64,000 nucleotides of DNA from Methanoplanus limicola DSM 2279 (lineage in GTDB: Archaea > Halobacteriota > Methanomicrobia > Methanomicrobiales > Methanomicrobiaceae), in the NCBI RefSeq assembly GCF_000243255.1, contig NZ_CM001436.1:2959175-3023174 (forward strand), given 5' to 3'. Below are positions 9,727 to 19,377 of the stretch, one piece after another. A model generated the notes under the pieces. It was not told the origin of the DNA, ran no database searches, and was given only the letters and a program-made list of their open reading frames with translations. The position numbers were made by a program, and so were the translations under genes. Positions within the stretch are counted from its first letter, which is position 1; each line of letters opens with the position of its first letter.

Positions 9727-11754
9727 ATGGAAAAGAAAACGGGATTTAAAATTGTGATGATACTTCTCATTGCAGGCATAATTGCAGTAGCAGGAATATT
9801 TGCATATGTCCTTCTCTTCTATCCGGGGCCATACGGTGATGATGAGAACGGCCTCATCAGAGTTACAGATGAAGACGGACTGAAAAAATATCTTGAAGAA
9901 TACAGCCAGGATTATTCATACAGCAGATACGAATATCCAGATAGGGTCTTCTTTGCTGATGACGTAATGGCCGAAGAATCCTTATCATCAGGCAGAATGG
10001 ATTCAGGAGATTCGATGATAAAATACGCAGTGCAGGATACAGTGCCGCCGGCAGTCGCTCAGAGCCTGCCCGGCACAGTTGCGGGCGGAAGCGGCGCATC
10101 CGTTTACTCGGAGACAAATGTACAGGTCAGAGGGGTTGATGAAGCTGATTACCTCAAAAATGACGGGAAGTACATCTACATTCTAAAAGACAGCCTTCTG
10201 ACAATAGTTGATGCATATCCGGCAGAAAAATCAGGCATATTATCGGAGACAAAAATCCCCGGATACAGGACTGCCGATCTCTTCCTAAAAGGTGACCGTC
10301 TTGTGGTCTTTGCAGACGGTTATGAAGAGGAATGGATAACGCCTGAGGGCAGTTCCGTCCCGGTACCTGTGACAGAGGATGCAGCAAAGGCATACATCTT
10401 CGACATATCAGACCGTTCTGCACCGGAAATTTTACATGAGATAACAATGCCCGGAAGCTACAGCGATGCGCGTATGACAGACGGATGGATTTACGCGGTA
10501 ACAAAAAAGCCTGTAAACAGGTATGACTCTAAAATGCCGGTTGTCAAAGTGGACAGTACAGCTGTATCCAGACCGGAGATCTGGTGCCCCCCGGTTCCGT
10601 ACAGCAGCTTTGTGATGTACACCATAACATCCTTCGATACTTCCGGCAGTGAAGTTGCAGATACGGAATCCTTCCTTCTTGGATGGGACGATACGATGTA
10701 TGTCTCAGCTAAGAACATCTACCTGAGCTATATAAAGAATACACCATACTACCGCGGCATGCTCGCAGACGGTGAAACCGGGAGCAACGGCCCTGAAAGT
10801 GTCATACACAGGTTTTCAATCGGAAAGGGAGACATTGAATATAAGTCCACCGGAACAGTGGCGGGCAGGCTTTTAAACCAGTGGTCACTGGATGAATACA
10901 ACGACAACCTCAGGGTGGCTGCCACAGTAAACAACTACGGCGGAGGAGAGATCAGCATGTACAACTCTGTCTATGTCTTAAACCCCGAACTGGAGATAAG
11001 AGGCAGACTTGAATACATTGCACCTGATGAGAGGATATACTCAGCAAGGTTTGCAGGAGACAGGCTGTACCTTGTAACATTTAAGGAGATGGACCCATTC
11101 TTTGTAATCGACCTGTCAAACCCGGATAAGCCCGGAATTCTGGGCGAACTGAAGATACCCGGATATTCAGACTATCTCCACCCCTATGATGAAGACCATA
11201 TTATCGGCATAGGAAAATCCGCTGAAAAGAACGAGTGGGGAGGTGTAAGTGCAACAGGACTGAAGGTTGCATTATTCGATGTAACGGATGTCAACAGTCC
11301 GGCACTGACCGACAGCGTTGAGATCGGTGATTATGGTTCTGATTCAGAGGCTTTAAGGGACCATAAAGCACTCCTCTTTGATAAAGAGAAGAATATCCTC
11401 GTCCTCCCTGTATGGGAGATTGCAGATGTCCCGATAGATGAGAGTATGTACGGGAACTATGAGAAGTCATATACAAGGGAGATATTCAACGGGGCGTATG
11501 TATTCGGAATATCCCCTGAAAGTGGTTTTATCCTGAAAGGAAAGGTAAAGCAGGGTGATTCTGAAATTAATTCATATTACCGGAGCGGCCCGGAGGTTGT
11601 CAGAAGGTCACTGTACATGGACGATGTACTGTACACAGTCTCAGATGAACTGATAGTTATGAGCAGTCTGAAAGATCTGAGCATAAAAATAAACGAGGTC
11701 ATGCTCAGGGACAATACTGAATACACAAAACCCCATTACAATATAGTGCGCTGA
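9727..11754 (+). CDS. Membrane-anchored C-terminal beta-propeller protein
   Basis: 675 residues with one N-terminal hydrophobic helix (about residues 9-31) that serves as uncleaved anchor or signal peptide, then a large extracytoplasmic part. The segments VQVRGVDEADYLKNDGKYIYIL, FDISDRSAPEILHEI, FVIDLSNPDKPGILGELKIPGYSDYLHPY and VALFDVTDVNSPAL are repeat blades of the Beta_propel family of secreted proteins distantly related to WD-40, common in methanogens. The spacer after the helix is acidic and rich in Asp, Ser and Tyr. The ligand is unknown. The next gene encodes another membrane protein in the same direction after about 100 bases. Confidence 0.8.
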   Translation: MEKKTGFKIVMILLIAGIIAVAGIFAYVLLFYPGPYGDDENGLIRVTDEDGLKKYLEEYSQDYSYSRYEYPDRVFFADDVMAEESLSSGRMDSGDSMIKYAVQDTVPPAVAQSLPGTVAGGSGASVYSETNVQVRGVDEADYLKNDGKYIYILKDSLLTIVDAYPAEKSGILSETKIPGYRTADLFLKGDRLVVFADGYEEEWITPEGSSVPVPVTEDAAKAYIFDISDRSAPEILHEITMPGSYSDARMTDGWIYAVTKKPVNRYDSKMPVVKVDSTAVSRPEIWCPPVPYSSFVMYTITSFDTSGSEVADTESFLLGWDDTMYVSAKNIYLSYIKNTPYYRGMLADGETGSNGPESVIHRFSIGKGDIEYKSTGTVAGRLLNQWSLDEYNDNLRVAATVNNYGGGEISMYNSVYVLNPELEIRGRLEYIAPDERIYSARFAGDRLYLVTFKEMDPFFVIDLSNPDKPGILGELKIPGYSDYLHPYDEDHIIGIGKSAEKNEWGGVSATGLKVALFDVTDVNSPALTDSVEIGDYGSDSEALRDHKALLFDKEKNILVLPVWEIADVPIDESMYGNYEKSYTREIFNGAYVFGISPESGFILKGKVKQGDSEINSYYRSGPEVVRRSLYMDDVLYTVSDELIVMSSLKDLSIKINEVMLRDNTEYTKPHYNIVR

Positions 11755-11856
11755 TTTTCACAGAAAAAAATATCCGTCACATTTTTTTACATAGACCTGT
11801 GCATAACCGGTGATCAGAAAATGATTTAATTCAGTCTGCCGTAATTTCCTTCTGTA

Positions 11857-12732
11857 ATGTCTTCGGTATCAGATTTTATTGAAATGTCTGAAAGGGAAGT
11901 TACTGTACGCCAGTACGGCCCGTTCAGAATGGCATATCCTCAAAAAGCCGCCTCATATTTAGCCCTGACAAATAAAAGGCTGATTCTCTTCGCACAGAAC
12001 AGAAGTGCAGCAAAAGAGGGGAAAATTTCCCTTGCCGCAGAGATGAACATCCATGATGTAAAAAGCATAGAATCAAAGACACTGGGTGCAGCATCTCTTC
12101 CGGGAATAATTGCAGGCCTGTTATTCATTGCCGGTGCAGCGTACCTGTATTTAAGGCCATATTCTTCCGCATATGCACTCATTGAAAAGATAACGCCGCC
12201 TGTACTCCCGGTATATGTCCTTCCTGCCGTCATAGGAATAATACTGATTATTATCCCGACAGTCTTCTCCAGGGGCAGGTTTGAAGTGAGAATTAATGAA
12301 ATTCCGGGCGATAAAAGCAGCTCCATTCTCTCAAAAGGAGTAATATTTTACGACCGCAGGAAAATCTCAGAGATTATCGGAGATGTCGGTGCGGCAGTAA
12401 TAAAGATACAGGAGAATAACAGGGAATCGAAGATGCCTGTATATTCAGGCACAATGCATAAGGAAGAATACCCTGCACCATTCCCTGCCAAAATTCCGGA
12501 TGAAATCAGTACCGGTGCTGAAGCTGAAGATACCGGTTATGCTGATTATGCAGATGAACCGGACAATGAGAGAGAATATCAGCCAGAGAGAGAACCAAAG
12601 AGCAGGGGGAATGACATTTACGGAAATTCAGCAGTCAGAGAAGAAGAGGAAGAAGGATCAGATGACGATTTCAGTGAGTCACTTGAATACCTTGAGGAGA
12701 AAAAACGAGAGAAGGACGATTACCTTTTTTGA
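11857..12732 (+). CDS. Membrane protein with PH-like N-terminal domain and acidic tail
   Basis: Not recognised as a named family. Residues 1-80 (REVTVRQYGPFRMAYP...SYLALTNKRLILFAQ) look like a bacterial PH-like domain. Two hydrophobic helices follow (about 84-104 and 120-142), then a second short beta-rich part (FEVRINEIPGDKS...) and a long, very acidic, low-complexity tail from about residue 190 rich in Glu, Asp, Tyr and Lys. The tail is probably cytoplasmic and disordered. It lies behind the beta-propeller gene and may be a partner, but this is only context. Confidence 0.6.
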   Translation: MSSVSDFIEMSEREVTVRQYGPFRMAYPQKAASYLALTNKRLILFAQNRSAAKEGKISLAAEMNIHDVKSIESKTLGAASLPGIIAGLLFIAGAAYLYLRPYSSAYALIEKITPPVLPVYVLPAVIGIILIIIPTVFSRGRFEVRINEIPGDKSSSILSKGVIFYDRRKISEIIGDVGAAVIKIQENNRESKMPVYSGTMHKEEYPAPFPAKIPDEISTGAEAEDTGYADYADEPDNEREYQPEREPKSRGNDIYGNSAVREEEEEGSDDDFSESLEYLEEKKREKDDYLF

Positions 12733-12809
12733 AAGAATATACAACAAAATATTTTTTAGCCGGACTATAGTTTCAGACCCTGACTGAAAGAAATAAACTG
12801 ACGTCAGCA

Positions 12810-13133
12810 TCAGACCTGATATAGTATTTTTCCGTCTTTAAGGGCGTTTTTGGCAACCGGATTATCAAGCTCATCTTCTGTATAAGGAAATATGTCCACC
12901 GCTATGCCCATATCTGAAAAAATCTCCTGATAATCTTCAATTCTGGGAATTAGCTTCTTATCACTTTTCTTCAGTACAATAAGAATATCAAGGTCACTTC
13001 CCGGTACTGCTCTTCCGGTTGCAAATGAACCAAAAAGCACAATTTTTCTGACATCAGCATCTTTAGAGAGGAGATCAACTCTCTCCTGTAGCCTTTTTTC
13101 AATCAGAACATGATTCAGAGAGAATATCTCCAC
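12810..13133 (-). CDS. MNT-type minimal nucleotidyltransferase (HEPN partner)
   Basis: Carries the nucleotidyltransferase core GSFATGRAVPGSDLDILIV with the GS and DxD metal pair. MNT proteins of this kind AMPylate and neutralise HEPN RNase toxins. The open frame runs upstream to 13223 through the HEPN gene, but that part resembles no MNT. A GTG at 13133 gives 107 residues, the family norm, with a 35-base overlap with the upstream HEPN gene. No convincing ribosome-binding site separates the options, so the start is uncertain. HEPN first and MNT second, overlapping, is a standard arrangement. Confidence 0.75.
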   Translation of the reverse strand: MEIFSLNHVLIEKRLQERVDLLSKDADVRKIVLFGSFATGRAVPGSDLDILIVLKKSDKKLIPRIEDYQEIFSDMGIAVDIFPYTEDELDNPVAKNALKDGKILYQV

Positions 13134-13503
13134 AGAACCGTATGATCTCTTCTGCACAACTGACTGCATCTTCTGCGTCCACCTCATCGAAATAGTCTGC
13201 CGGAATTCCACTCTCAAACCCATCAGGATACCTTGCCGGAATATAAAACCTGTCTAAAAGCCGGGCACTCCTGACAATATTTTTCGGAATATCTCTCTCC
13301 TCATTCAGTGCCCTGAATAGATCAGAAACTGAGAGACCCCATGCGTTTTTGTTGTATCTCTGAAAGACCGCCTTTACTGCTTTTTCTGCTGCCTGCTGGG
13401 ATATAAAGCATGTCCATTCAAAATAGCCGGATTTCAGCGCTTCCGATGCCATCCCCAGATCACGCTCTGCCTGTGAAAACCAGTCTCCGGATCTTTCAGC
13501 CAT
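13099..13503 (-). CDS. HEPN-domain protein (putative RNase toxin of an MNT pair)
   Basis: Helical HEPN protein (134 residues). WFSQAERDLGMASEALKSGYFEWTCFISQQAAEKAVKAVFQR matches the conserved first half, including the Q-x2-AEKAxKA helix. The catalytic R-x4-6-H of toxic HEPNs is not clearly present (no RxxxxH in the second half), so this may be the substrate-binding, non-toxic subgroup. Its stop lies inside the MNT gene, giving a coupled pair. It could act as a toxin-antitoxin module or as a small nucleotide-transfer complex. Confidence 0.75.
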   Translation of the reverse strand: MAERSGDWFSQAERDLGMASEALKSGYFEWTCFISQQAAEKAVKAVFQRYNKNAWGLSVSDLFRALNEERDIPKNIVRSARLLDRFYIPARYPDGFESGIPADYFDEVDAEDAVSCAEEIIRFCGDILSESCSD

Positions 13504-13577
13504 AATTCAAAACTCCAGCCATTTAAAAGATATAATTGTGTCAGATCATTATCTGACTTTCGGCATACAGATTATTT

Positions 13578-14834
13578 TTATTTCCGGAGCTTTAAACGCT
13601 CACGGACTGAATCGGCATGGGCATGAAGGCCTTCCGCCTCTGCAAGATTGATCACAATATCACTGATTTCCGTAAGGCCTTCCCTGTCAATCATCTGAAC
13701 TGTGGAGGTCTTGCAGAAATGCGAGACATTAAGCCCGGAATAAACTCTGGCATACCCAGCTGTCGGCAGAACATGGTTTGTGCCTGATGCATAATCCCCG
13801 CATGCAACCGGAGTATTCGGACCGACAAAGATAGAACCGGCATTCCTGACACGGTTTAACACAGACATGGGATCGCGTACCTGAATAGAGAGATGCTCAG
13901 GTGCAATCATATCGGAGAGTGAGACCGCATCTGCCAGATCGTCTGCAATAATATATCCTGAATTTTCAAGAGCCGCAAAAATTATCTCTTTTCGTGGAGA
14001 TATACCCGCTTTTGCTTTTAATTCTGCAATGGTAGCCTCAGCAGTACCTCTGTCTGTGGTGATCAATACACAGGCCGAATTCGGGTCATGCTCCGCCTGT
14101 GCAAGTATATCAGCTGCCAGGAATTCAGGCACTGCCGAGTCATCCGCAATTATGCCGATCTCAGACGGCCCTGCCGGAAAGTCAATCTCTGCATAATCAC
14201 GAAGCATCATCTTTGCAGCTGTCACAAAGGTATTGCCCGGCCCCACAATCTTCTGTACAGGTTTAATACTCTCGGTGCCGAGCGCCATTGCAGCTATAGC
14301 CTGTGCTCCGCCAACCCTGTAGATCTCATCAACACCTGCAATATCAAAGGCAACAATTGTTAGGGGATTTCCCGGCGGAGGCGTGCATGCGCAGATCTCA
14401 GAGACTCCTGCAACCCTTGCCGGCACGGCTGTCATAAGTGCGGTTGACGGATAAGATGCTCTTCCTCCCGGTACATAGCAGCCGATCCTCTCAAGAGGTG
14501 TTGTCTTAACACCGAGCACAATTCCGGGCTGAACCTCCCTAAGCCAGAGATCCTCCCTCTTCTGAAGTTCATGAAATTCCGAGATTCTTGCCTCTGCCTC
14601 AATCAGGAATTCAACAAGCCTGCCATCAGCCTCTTCGTATGCAGAGTCGATCTCCTCCCGGCTTACACATATATCTTCAAGATCTATCTTATCGAATTTT
14701 TTTGCATATTCATAAAGGGCAGAGTCACCGTTATTCCGTACATTCTCAATAATATCCCTTACAGGGGCACTGACATCATCAAGACTGCTCCGGCGCTCAC
14801 TGACCCACGAATCTGCATCAAGCTCTTTTAACAT
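13578..14834 (-). CDS. hisD: Histidinol dehydrogenase
   Basis: Zn-dependent, NAD-linked enzyme doing the last two steps of histidine synthesis (418 residues). Landmarks in order are VPGGRASYPSTALM, VGGAQAIAAMALGTESI, KIVGPGNTFV, FPAGPSEIGIIAD, AQAEHDPNS, the catalytic IAPEHL segment and the C-terminal GDYASGTNHVLPT with its His, then SGLNVSHFCKTSTV. It stands apart from hisC (about 11 kb away). The frame is full length and the ATG lies within a short 84-base gap to the next gene upstream. Confidence 0.95.
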   Translation of the reverse strand: MLKELDADSWVSERRSSLDDVSAPVRDIIENVRNNGDSALYEYAKKFDKIDLEDICVSREEIDSAYEEADGRLVEFLIEAEARISEFHELQKREDLWLREVQPGIVLGVKTTPLERIGCYVPGGRASYPSTALMTAVPARVAGVSEICACTPPPGNPLTIVAFDIAGVDEIYRVGGAQAIAAMALGTESIKPVQKIVGPGNTFVTAAKMMLRDYAEIDFPAGPSEIGIIADDSAVPEFLAADILAQAEHDPNSACVLITTDRGTAEATIAELKAKAGISPRKEIIFAALENSGYIIADDLADAVSLSDMIAPEHLSIQVRDPMSVLNRVRNAGSIFVGPNTPVACGDYASGTNHVLPTAGYARVYSGLNVSHFCKTSTVQMIDREGLTEISDIVINLAEAEGLHAHADSVRERLKLRK

Positions 14835-14918
14835 ATCCAGCAGAATTTTTGGTTTGCAGAATCAATTAACCTTTGCAGAAAATCTCCAAAAGGAATGTAT
14901 TTCTTAAGCCCGGTACCG

Positions 14919-16334
14919 TCAGGGATTTATCAGAGATGAAGCGATCTCAGTCATATGCCGGTGCAGCCTCTTCCTGTATTCATCAACCAAAATTCCGTCC
15001 GCACGATGGTTATTGAATCTCATTATCCTGTCAGAATGTGCAATCAGAAGGTCCATGGTGGCCGCTGCAAATATCAGCGAGGTGCCGGAGAAGATTTCCC
15101 TTCTCTCCCTTAAGAGATCAGTCAGGGTACTGACATCCTCACACTGGATGCAGTTTGGCACAAGAAGATTTGTTGCCGACCTGTCCTCATCAAAGAGAAT
15201 ATACGGTGACTGCTTTGAAAGGGCCTCTGAAAAACCTGCTGCCATAACCATAGATCCGCTTCCCGTGCCGGAGACACGCTTTGGAGTGCCCGAAATTCCG
15301 GGCGGCAGCGACTTAAAAAAGAGGCTTATATCAGACCCGCTTATATCCCTGCCTCCGGTCTCAACAAAACTTCCACGCCCGACCGTAACTATTCCCTCCC
15401 TCCCGTCTCCCGGGAGATGGTCGTCAGTCCCTGAGATAATGCCCTGAAGGAATGTTGACTTGCCTTCGGCATTTGAACCTACAACTGCAAAAACCTCACT
15501 CTTCTTTATGCCAAGCCCTGAAAGGGTATAACCTGATTCTTTATATTCAATCTCTATGGGAGAGAGGTTTTTTGGGCACCTGAAAGCGATATTAACGCCG
15601 TATTTCGGGCCTGCAAGCCGGAAATTTGACCTGTGATCTGAAAAATGCCTCGCCGGGAGCGAACCGTCAGCAATGAATGAGACAAGACCGAGATCAGCGA
15701 GCAGTGAACGGGCCTTCTTCTGGTCAACCGAGATACTGACGGCTTCTTCAGCTTTCTCTACCGGAATTCCGGCTACAGCATCAGGCAGGCCGTCCACCAG
15801 CGAGGCCACAGTCTCTTTAAGATCTCCGGAATATCCGGACGACTGCCTGAGGGCACGGTCACTGCCCGGAACCGCTGCCGGCAGAGCACCGCGTACAGTC
15901 AGATGAAGCCCTTTTTCATCCGTAAAATTATCCGCACCGGCCATCCAGAGCCTCTGGCCAGAACCATGGCTGGTCTTTATGACTGTCACAGGTTCAGTAT
16001 TGACAGAATAATGAGCAGGATGAACTGTATCAAGGCCGCCAAGTGCCCTCAGTCTTTCGTCTTTTGGAACAGATCTCTTGATATGCTCAATTACTGATGC
16101 TGTAAAACCGTCATAACCCTCAGGACTGAATCCGTAAAATTCCGGAATAAAACCCGGTTTTACCAGAATAGGCAGTGAAAACTGTACAGATGTCTTATCA
16201 AAGGAGAGAACACTGTAAATGTTTGCTCCCGGCCTGAACCTTATCTTATCCGGGATACACCCGGAATTCTGAGGAATGTCAGGGACCAGATCAGAAAGTC
16301 CGGGAACTTTTGCCGGTTTCACTGATATGAACAT
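14919..16334 (-). CDS. Predicted ABC-class P-loop ATPase (COG3044-like)
   Basis: 471-residue soluble ATPase. Walker A is GSNAEGKSTFLQGI, the signature-like region is KRVSGTGSGSMVMAAGFSEAL and Walker B is ILFDEDRSATNLL. The DED-xSATN Walker B and the placement of a single ATPase domain in the C-terminal half are typical of the 'predicted ATPase of the ABC class' family, known in bacteria and archaea and in trypanosomes as the RNA-binding MRB1590. No transporter partner is encoded nearby, so a transport role is unlikely. The function in archaea is unknown. It is divergent from the small membrane protein genes. Confidence 0.72.
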   Translation of the reverse strand: MFISVKPAKVPGLSDLVPDIPQNSGCIPDKIRFRPGANIYSVLSFDKTSVQFSLPILVKPGFIPEFYGFSPEGYDGFTASVIEHIKRSVPKDERLRALGGLDTVHPAHYSVNTEPVTVIKTSHGSGQRLWMAGADNFTDEKGLHLTVRGALPAAVPGSDRALRQSSGYSGDLKETVASLVDGLPDAVAGIPVEKAEEAVSISVDQKKARSLLADLGLVSFIADGSLPARHFSDHRSNFRLAGPKYGVNIAFRCPKNLSPIEIEYKESGYTLSGLGIKKSEVFAVVGSNAEGKSTFLQGIISGTDDHLPGDGREGIVTVGRGSFVETGGRDISGSDISLFFKSLPPGISGTPKRVSGTGSGSMVMAAGFSEALSKQSPYILFDEDRSATNLLVPNCIQCEDVSTLTDLLRERREIFSGTSLIFAAATMDLLIAHSDRIMRFNNHRADGILVDEYRKRLHRHMTEIASSLINP

Positions 16335-16387
16335 TGGTATTTATAATATTTGAATACAGATTGTCAGTCTAATCAGAAGAGGCAGAT

Positions 16388-16564
16388 ATGGAAGATATAA
16401 TTATAGGACTGGCCGCAGTGATTATCTTCTTTATTGTGGGATTCATCGCAGGGTATTACATAATGTCTTATTACTTCAGCAGACGCTTCAAATCCGCAAT
16501 AGAGAGGTGCAGGGATGACGACTCGTTTGAACCGATTATAGATGAAATGCAGGAGATTGCCTGA
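16388..16564 (+). CDS. Single-helix membrane microprotein 1
   Basis: A 58-residue open frame below usual gene-calling limits. It begins MEDIIIGLAAVIIFF, has one membrane helix (about residues 4-27) with GFIAG, then a short cytoplasmic tail with RRFKSAIERCRDDDSFEPIIDEM. The next gene encodes a gapless paralogue: GFIAG/GFLSG, two basic residues, then A-x-x-x-RC and a P-x-x-x-E motif line up. The stop is 10 bases before the next ATG. Conservation of such a pair, rather than length, is the argument for it being real. Confidence 0.65.
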   Translation: MEDIIIGLAAVIIFFIVGFIAGYYIMSYYFSRRFKSAIERCRDDDSFEPIIDEMQEIA

Positions 16565-16574
16565 GGAGGAAAAA

Positions 16575-16763
16575 ATGGACAGTATAGGCTTTATCTTTCT
16601 GGGAGTTGTAACATTGTGCTTTGGTTTTCTGTCGGGATTTCAGATGGCACATATCCACTACAACAAAAAGCTTGCCGCACTTGTGAAAAGGTGCATACAT
16701 TCAGGGACCATAGCCCCTGTTCTTGTGGAACTGGTCAGACTGGGGATAGATAAGAATGAATAA
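16575..16763 (+). CDS. Single-helix membrane microprotein 2
   Basis: 62 residues from the ATG at 16575, which has GAGGAGG about 6 bases upstream. A longer frame from 16542 would overlap the previous gene and lacks this site, so I reject it. One N-terminal helix (SIGFIFLGVVTLCFGFLSGF) is followed by KKLAALVKRCIHSGTIAPVLVEL. It is a paralogue of the preceding 58-residue protein: the helix ends in the same GFxxG pattern and the tails align without gaps. No function is known to me. A metallo-beta-lactamase gene and DNA ligase follow in the same direction. Confidence 0.68.
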   Translation: MDSIGFIFLGVVTLCFGFLSGFQMAHIHYNKKLAALVKRCIHSGTIAPVLVELVRLGIDKNE

Positions 16764-16871
16764 CCACGGTTCAGTGGAGAAAAGAGACATAATACCATTC
16801 ATACAGGGAAGAACAGGAAATTGTTCCGGAATGAGATCAGTTTTGTAATCCTGTGACAAAGTAATAGAGGA

Positions 16872-17651
16872 ATGAAGATCACCGTCCTTGCGAGCGGAAG
16901 CAAAGGGAACTGTACATATATAGAGGGAGATTCCGGGGCGATTCTGGTCGATGCCGGGCTGAGTGCAAAAGAGACATTTAAGAGGCTTGAGGAGTCCGGC
17001 TGCAACAGAGACCTGATTGAAGCAATTATTGTGACTCATGAACATTCGGACCACATAAAAGGAGTCGATGTGTTATCGAGGAAACTCAGCATTCCCGTAA
17101 TAGGGACACAGGGCACACTGTGGGAGTATGATGAGAAGAGAAAGTCGGATAAAAAACTGGATTACGAGACAATAAAAACCGGGGAAATAAAATCAGTGAG
17201 CGATTTTGAGATCGAGGCCTTCTCCACCTTCCATGACGCAATGGATCCATGCGGATACCGGATAAAATACGGCGATCTCACCTTCGCACTATGCACAGAT
17301 ACAGGAAAGACTGACGCAAGAATAGGCGGATATCTCAGTACTGCCGATGCACTTGTCCTTGAGAGCAACCACTGCCCGGAGATGCTTAAAAACGGCCCGT
17401 ATCCTGCATTTTTAAAGGCAAGAATAGCCGATGCAAAGAGAGGCCATCTCTCAAATACCGCCGCTGCGGAATGCATAAAGAAATACTGCCGCGATTCAGG
17501 AAATATCATCCTTGCCCACCTCTCAGAGGAGAACAACAAACCGGAAATTGCCCTTGAATTGGCACAAAATGCAGCTGAAGAGAACTCCTGCAATGCAGGC
17601 ATAGGAATTTCCCACCAGCACTGCCCGGCAGAGACAATAAAACTGAATTAA
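16872..17651 (+). CDS. Metallo-beta-lactamase fold hydrolase, YycJ/WalJ-like
   Basis: 259 residues beginning MKITVLASGSKGNCTYIE, the usual start of this subgroup. The metal motif THEHSDHIKGV supplies the H-x-H-x-D-H ligands; DTGKTD and HLSNTAAAE provide later ligands, and HLSEENNKPE is the characteristic end motif. Bacterial YycJ is linked to mismatch-repair-like 5'-3' exonuclease activity. The gene ends 10 bases before DNA ligase, so a shared DNA-processing role is a fair inference from context. Confidence 0.82.
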   Translation: MKITVLASGSKGNCTYIEGDSGAILVDAGLSAKETFKRLEESGCNRDLIEAIIVTHEHSDHIKGVDVLSRKLSIPVIGTQGTLWEYDEKRKSDKKLDYETIKTGEIKSVSDFEIEAFSTFHDAMDPCGYRIKYGDLTFALCTDTGKTDARIGGYLSTADALVLESNHCPEMLKNGPYPAFLKARIADAKRGHLSNTAAAECIKKYCRDSGNIILAHLSEENNKPEIALELAQNAAEENSCNAGIGISHQHCPAETIKLN

Positions 17652-17661
17652 ATAAATTGCC

Positions 17662-19311
17662 ATGAATTTCATTGATTTTTCAGAATTCTGCGACACCCTT
17701 GAATCAATTTCCGGAAGGCTTGAGATGATAGATCTCATCGCAGAAAAACTGCCAGGCCTTTCAGATGAGGACATGCCTGTGTTTCTCAGGTTTATCACAG
17801 GAAGGGTTTTTCCGGATTACAGTCAGGATAAGATCGGCATCGGCCCGAACCACGTCTATGAATCGGTGGCATATGTCATCGGAAAAAACAGGGACTATGT
17901 CATCAGGAAAATAAACACCGGAGGGGATGTAGGAAAAGCGGTAGAAAACCTTCTTGCAAAGAAAGAGCAGACCTCATTTTTCAGTGACACACTCGAACTT
18001 TCAGGTGTTTTTTCTGATTTCAAAGCCATTTCAGAGGTAAAAGGCTCCAGGTCCCAGAAGGAGAAACTGAAATTTGTAAAGCGCCTTTTTGCCAATGCAA
18101 AACCGATTGAAGGGCGTTATCTTGCAAGAATTATGCTTGGTGAGATGAGAATAGGGGTTGGTGACGGAAATGTCAGGGAGGCCGTTGCAAAGGCATTTTC
18201 TGTTCCGGCAGCGCTCGTTGAACACGCATACCAGGCGGTGAACGACCTTGGAGAGGTCGCCCTTCTTGCAAAGAGAGGAGAAAAGGCGCTTGAGGAGGTT
18301 AAGATTGAACTCTTCCGTCCTGTAAAGATGATGCTTGCAAAGCAGGGCACCATCGCTGAGATGATCCGGGAGCAGGGCAGTATTGCCGCCGAGTTCAAAT
18401 ATGACGGGACAAGGTTTCAGTTTCATAAAAGAGGGGATGAATTTAAGATCTACTCCAGAAAACTTGAGGAGGTCACCGATGCAATGCCTGACATATCAGA
18501 ACTCCTGATGAACTGTACAGAGCATGATGTCATCCTTGACGGAGAGATCATTGCAGTTAAAGACGGAAAACCGATGCCGTTTCAGTATGTCCTTAAAAGA
18601 TTCAGACGCAGACATGATATCGAGGCCCATGTTGAAAATATCCGTCTGATTCCAAACGTCTTTGACATTCTTCTGCTTGACAACGAATCCTTAATAGAGA
18701 AACCGTTCACCGGGAGAAGAAGGATTCTTGAGGAGAATGTGAGGGAATATATCGCTCCGCAGATTGTATCCGGTGACATTGCAGAAGTAGAGGAATTTTA
18801 CAGAGATGCACTTGACGAAGGGCATGAAGGCATAATGGTCAAGTCGCTCTCAGCCGCCTACACTCCGGGGCAGAGGGTCAGGGAGTGGATTAAGATAAAG
18901 CCGGAGGTTGATACGATCGACCTTGCTGTAATCGGTGCTGAATGGGGCGAAGGTAAGCGCGCAGGCCTCTTTGGTTCATTCCTCCTTGCGTGTCGGGATG
19001 AGAACGACGAACTGTATCCGGTATCAAAGGTCGCAACCGGAATTTCTGATGAGATGCTGGCTTTAATTTATGACAGCCTTAAAGAGAGTGTCATCTCAGA
19101 ATCAGGCAAGTTCGTCAGGTTTGAGCCGGAGATTGTATTTGAAGTAGGATATGCCGAGATTCAGAAGAGTGTCAATTATGAATCAGGCTATGCCCTGCGT
19201 TTTCCGAGGTTTATCAGAGTGCGTGATGACAAAGGTATAGATGAGATCGAGACGATCTCTTCCATCAACGAAAGATTCACAGTACAGAATGACAAACGTG
19301 GCATAAAATAA
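17662..19311 (+). CDS. lig: ATP-dependent DNA ligase (archaeal LigB/Lig type)
   Basis: 549-residue replicative ligase. It has an N-terminal DNA-binding helical domain (about 1-230), then the nucleotidyltransferase core with motif [11 protein letters not shown], adenylated lysine K246. Motif III/IIIa region [11 protein letters not shown], motif [10 protein letters not shown] and motif [10 protein letters not shown] follow, and then the OB-fold with [12 protein letters not shown]. It seals nicks in replication and repair using ATP. It probably forms an operon with the metallo-beta-lactamase gene. Confidence 0.95.
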   Translation: MNFIDFSEFCDTLESISGRLEMIDLIAEKLPGLSDEDMPVFLRFITGRVFPDYSQDKIGIGPNHVYESVAYVIGKNRDYVIRKINTGGDVGKAVENLLAKKEQTSFFSDTLELSGVFSDFKAISEVKGSRSQKEKLKFVKRLFANAKPIEGRYLARIMLGEMRIGVGDGNVREAVAKAFSVPAALVEHAYQAVNDLGEVALLAKRGEKALEEVKIELFRPVKMMLAKQGTIAEMIREQGSIAAEFKYDGTRFQFHKRGDEFKIYSRKLEEVTDAMPDISELLMNCTEHDVILDGEIIAVKDGKPMPFQYVLKRFRRRHDIEAHVENIRLIPNVFDILLLDNESLIEKPFTGRRRILEENVREYIAPQIVSGDIAEVEEFYRDALDEGHEGIMVKSLSAAYTPGQRVREWIKIKPEVDTIDLAVIGAEWGEGKRAGLFGSFLLACRDENDELYPVSKVATGISDEMLALIYDSLKESVISESGKFVRFEPEIVFEVGYAEIQKSVNYESGYALRFPRFIRVRDDKGIDEIETISSINERFTVQNDKRGIK

Positions 19312-19377
19312 TTACCCGGAACATAACGGGGTATATTAATACCAAATCACCTCTATTTTAATTCAGGAGAAATTCTC

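Noticed and set aside
13134-13223. Upstream extension of the MNT gene
   Set aside because: It runs through the HEPN gene and does not match the MNT fold.
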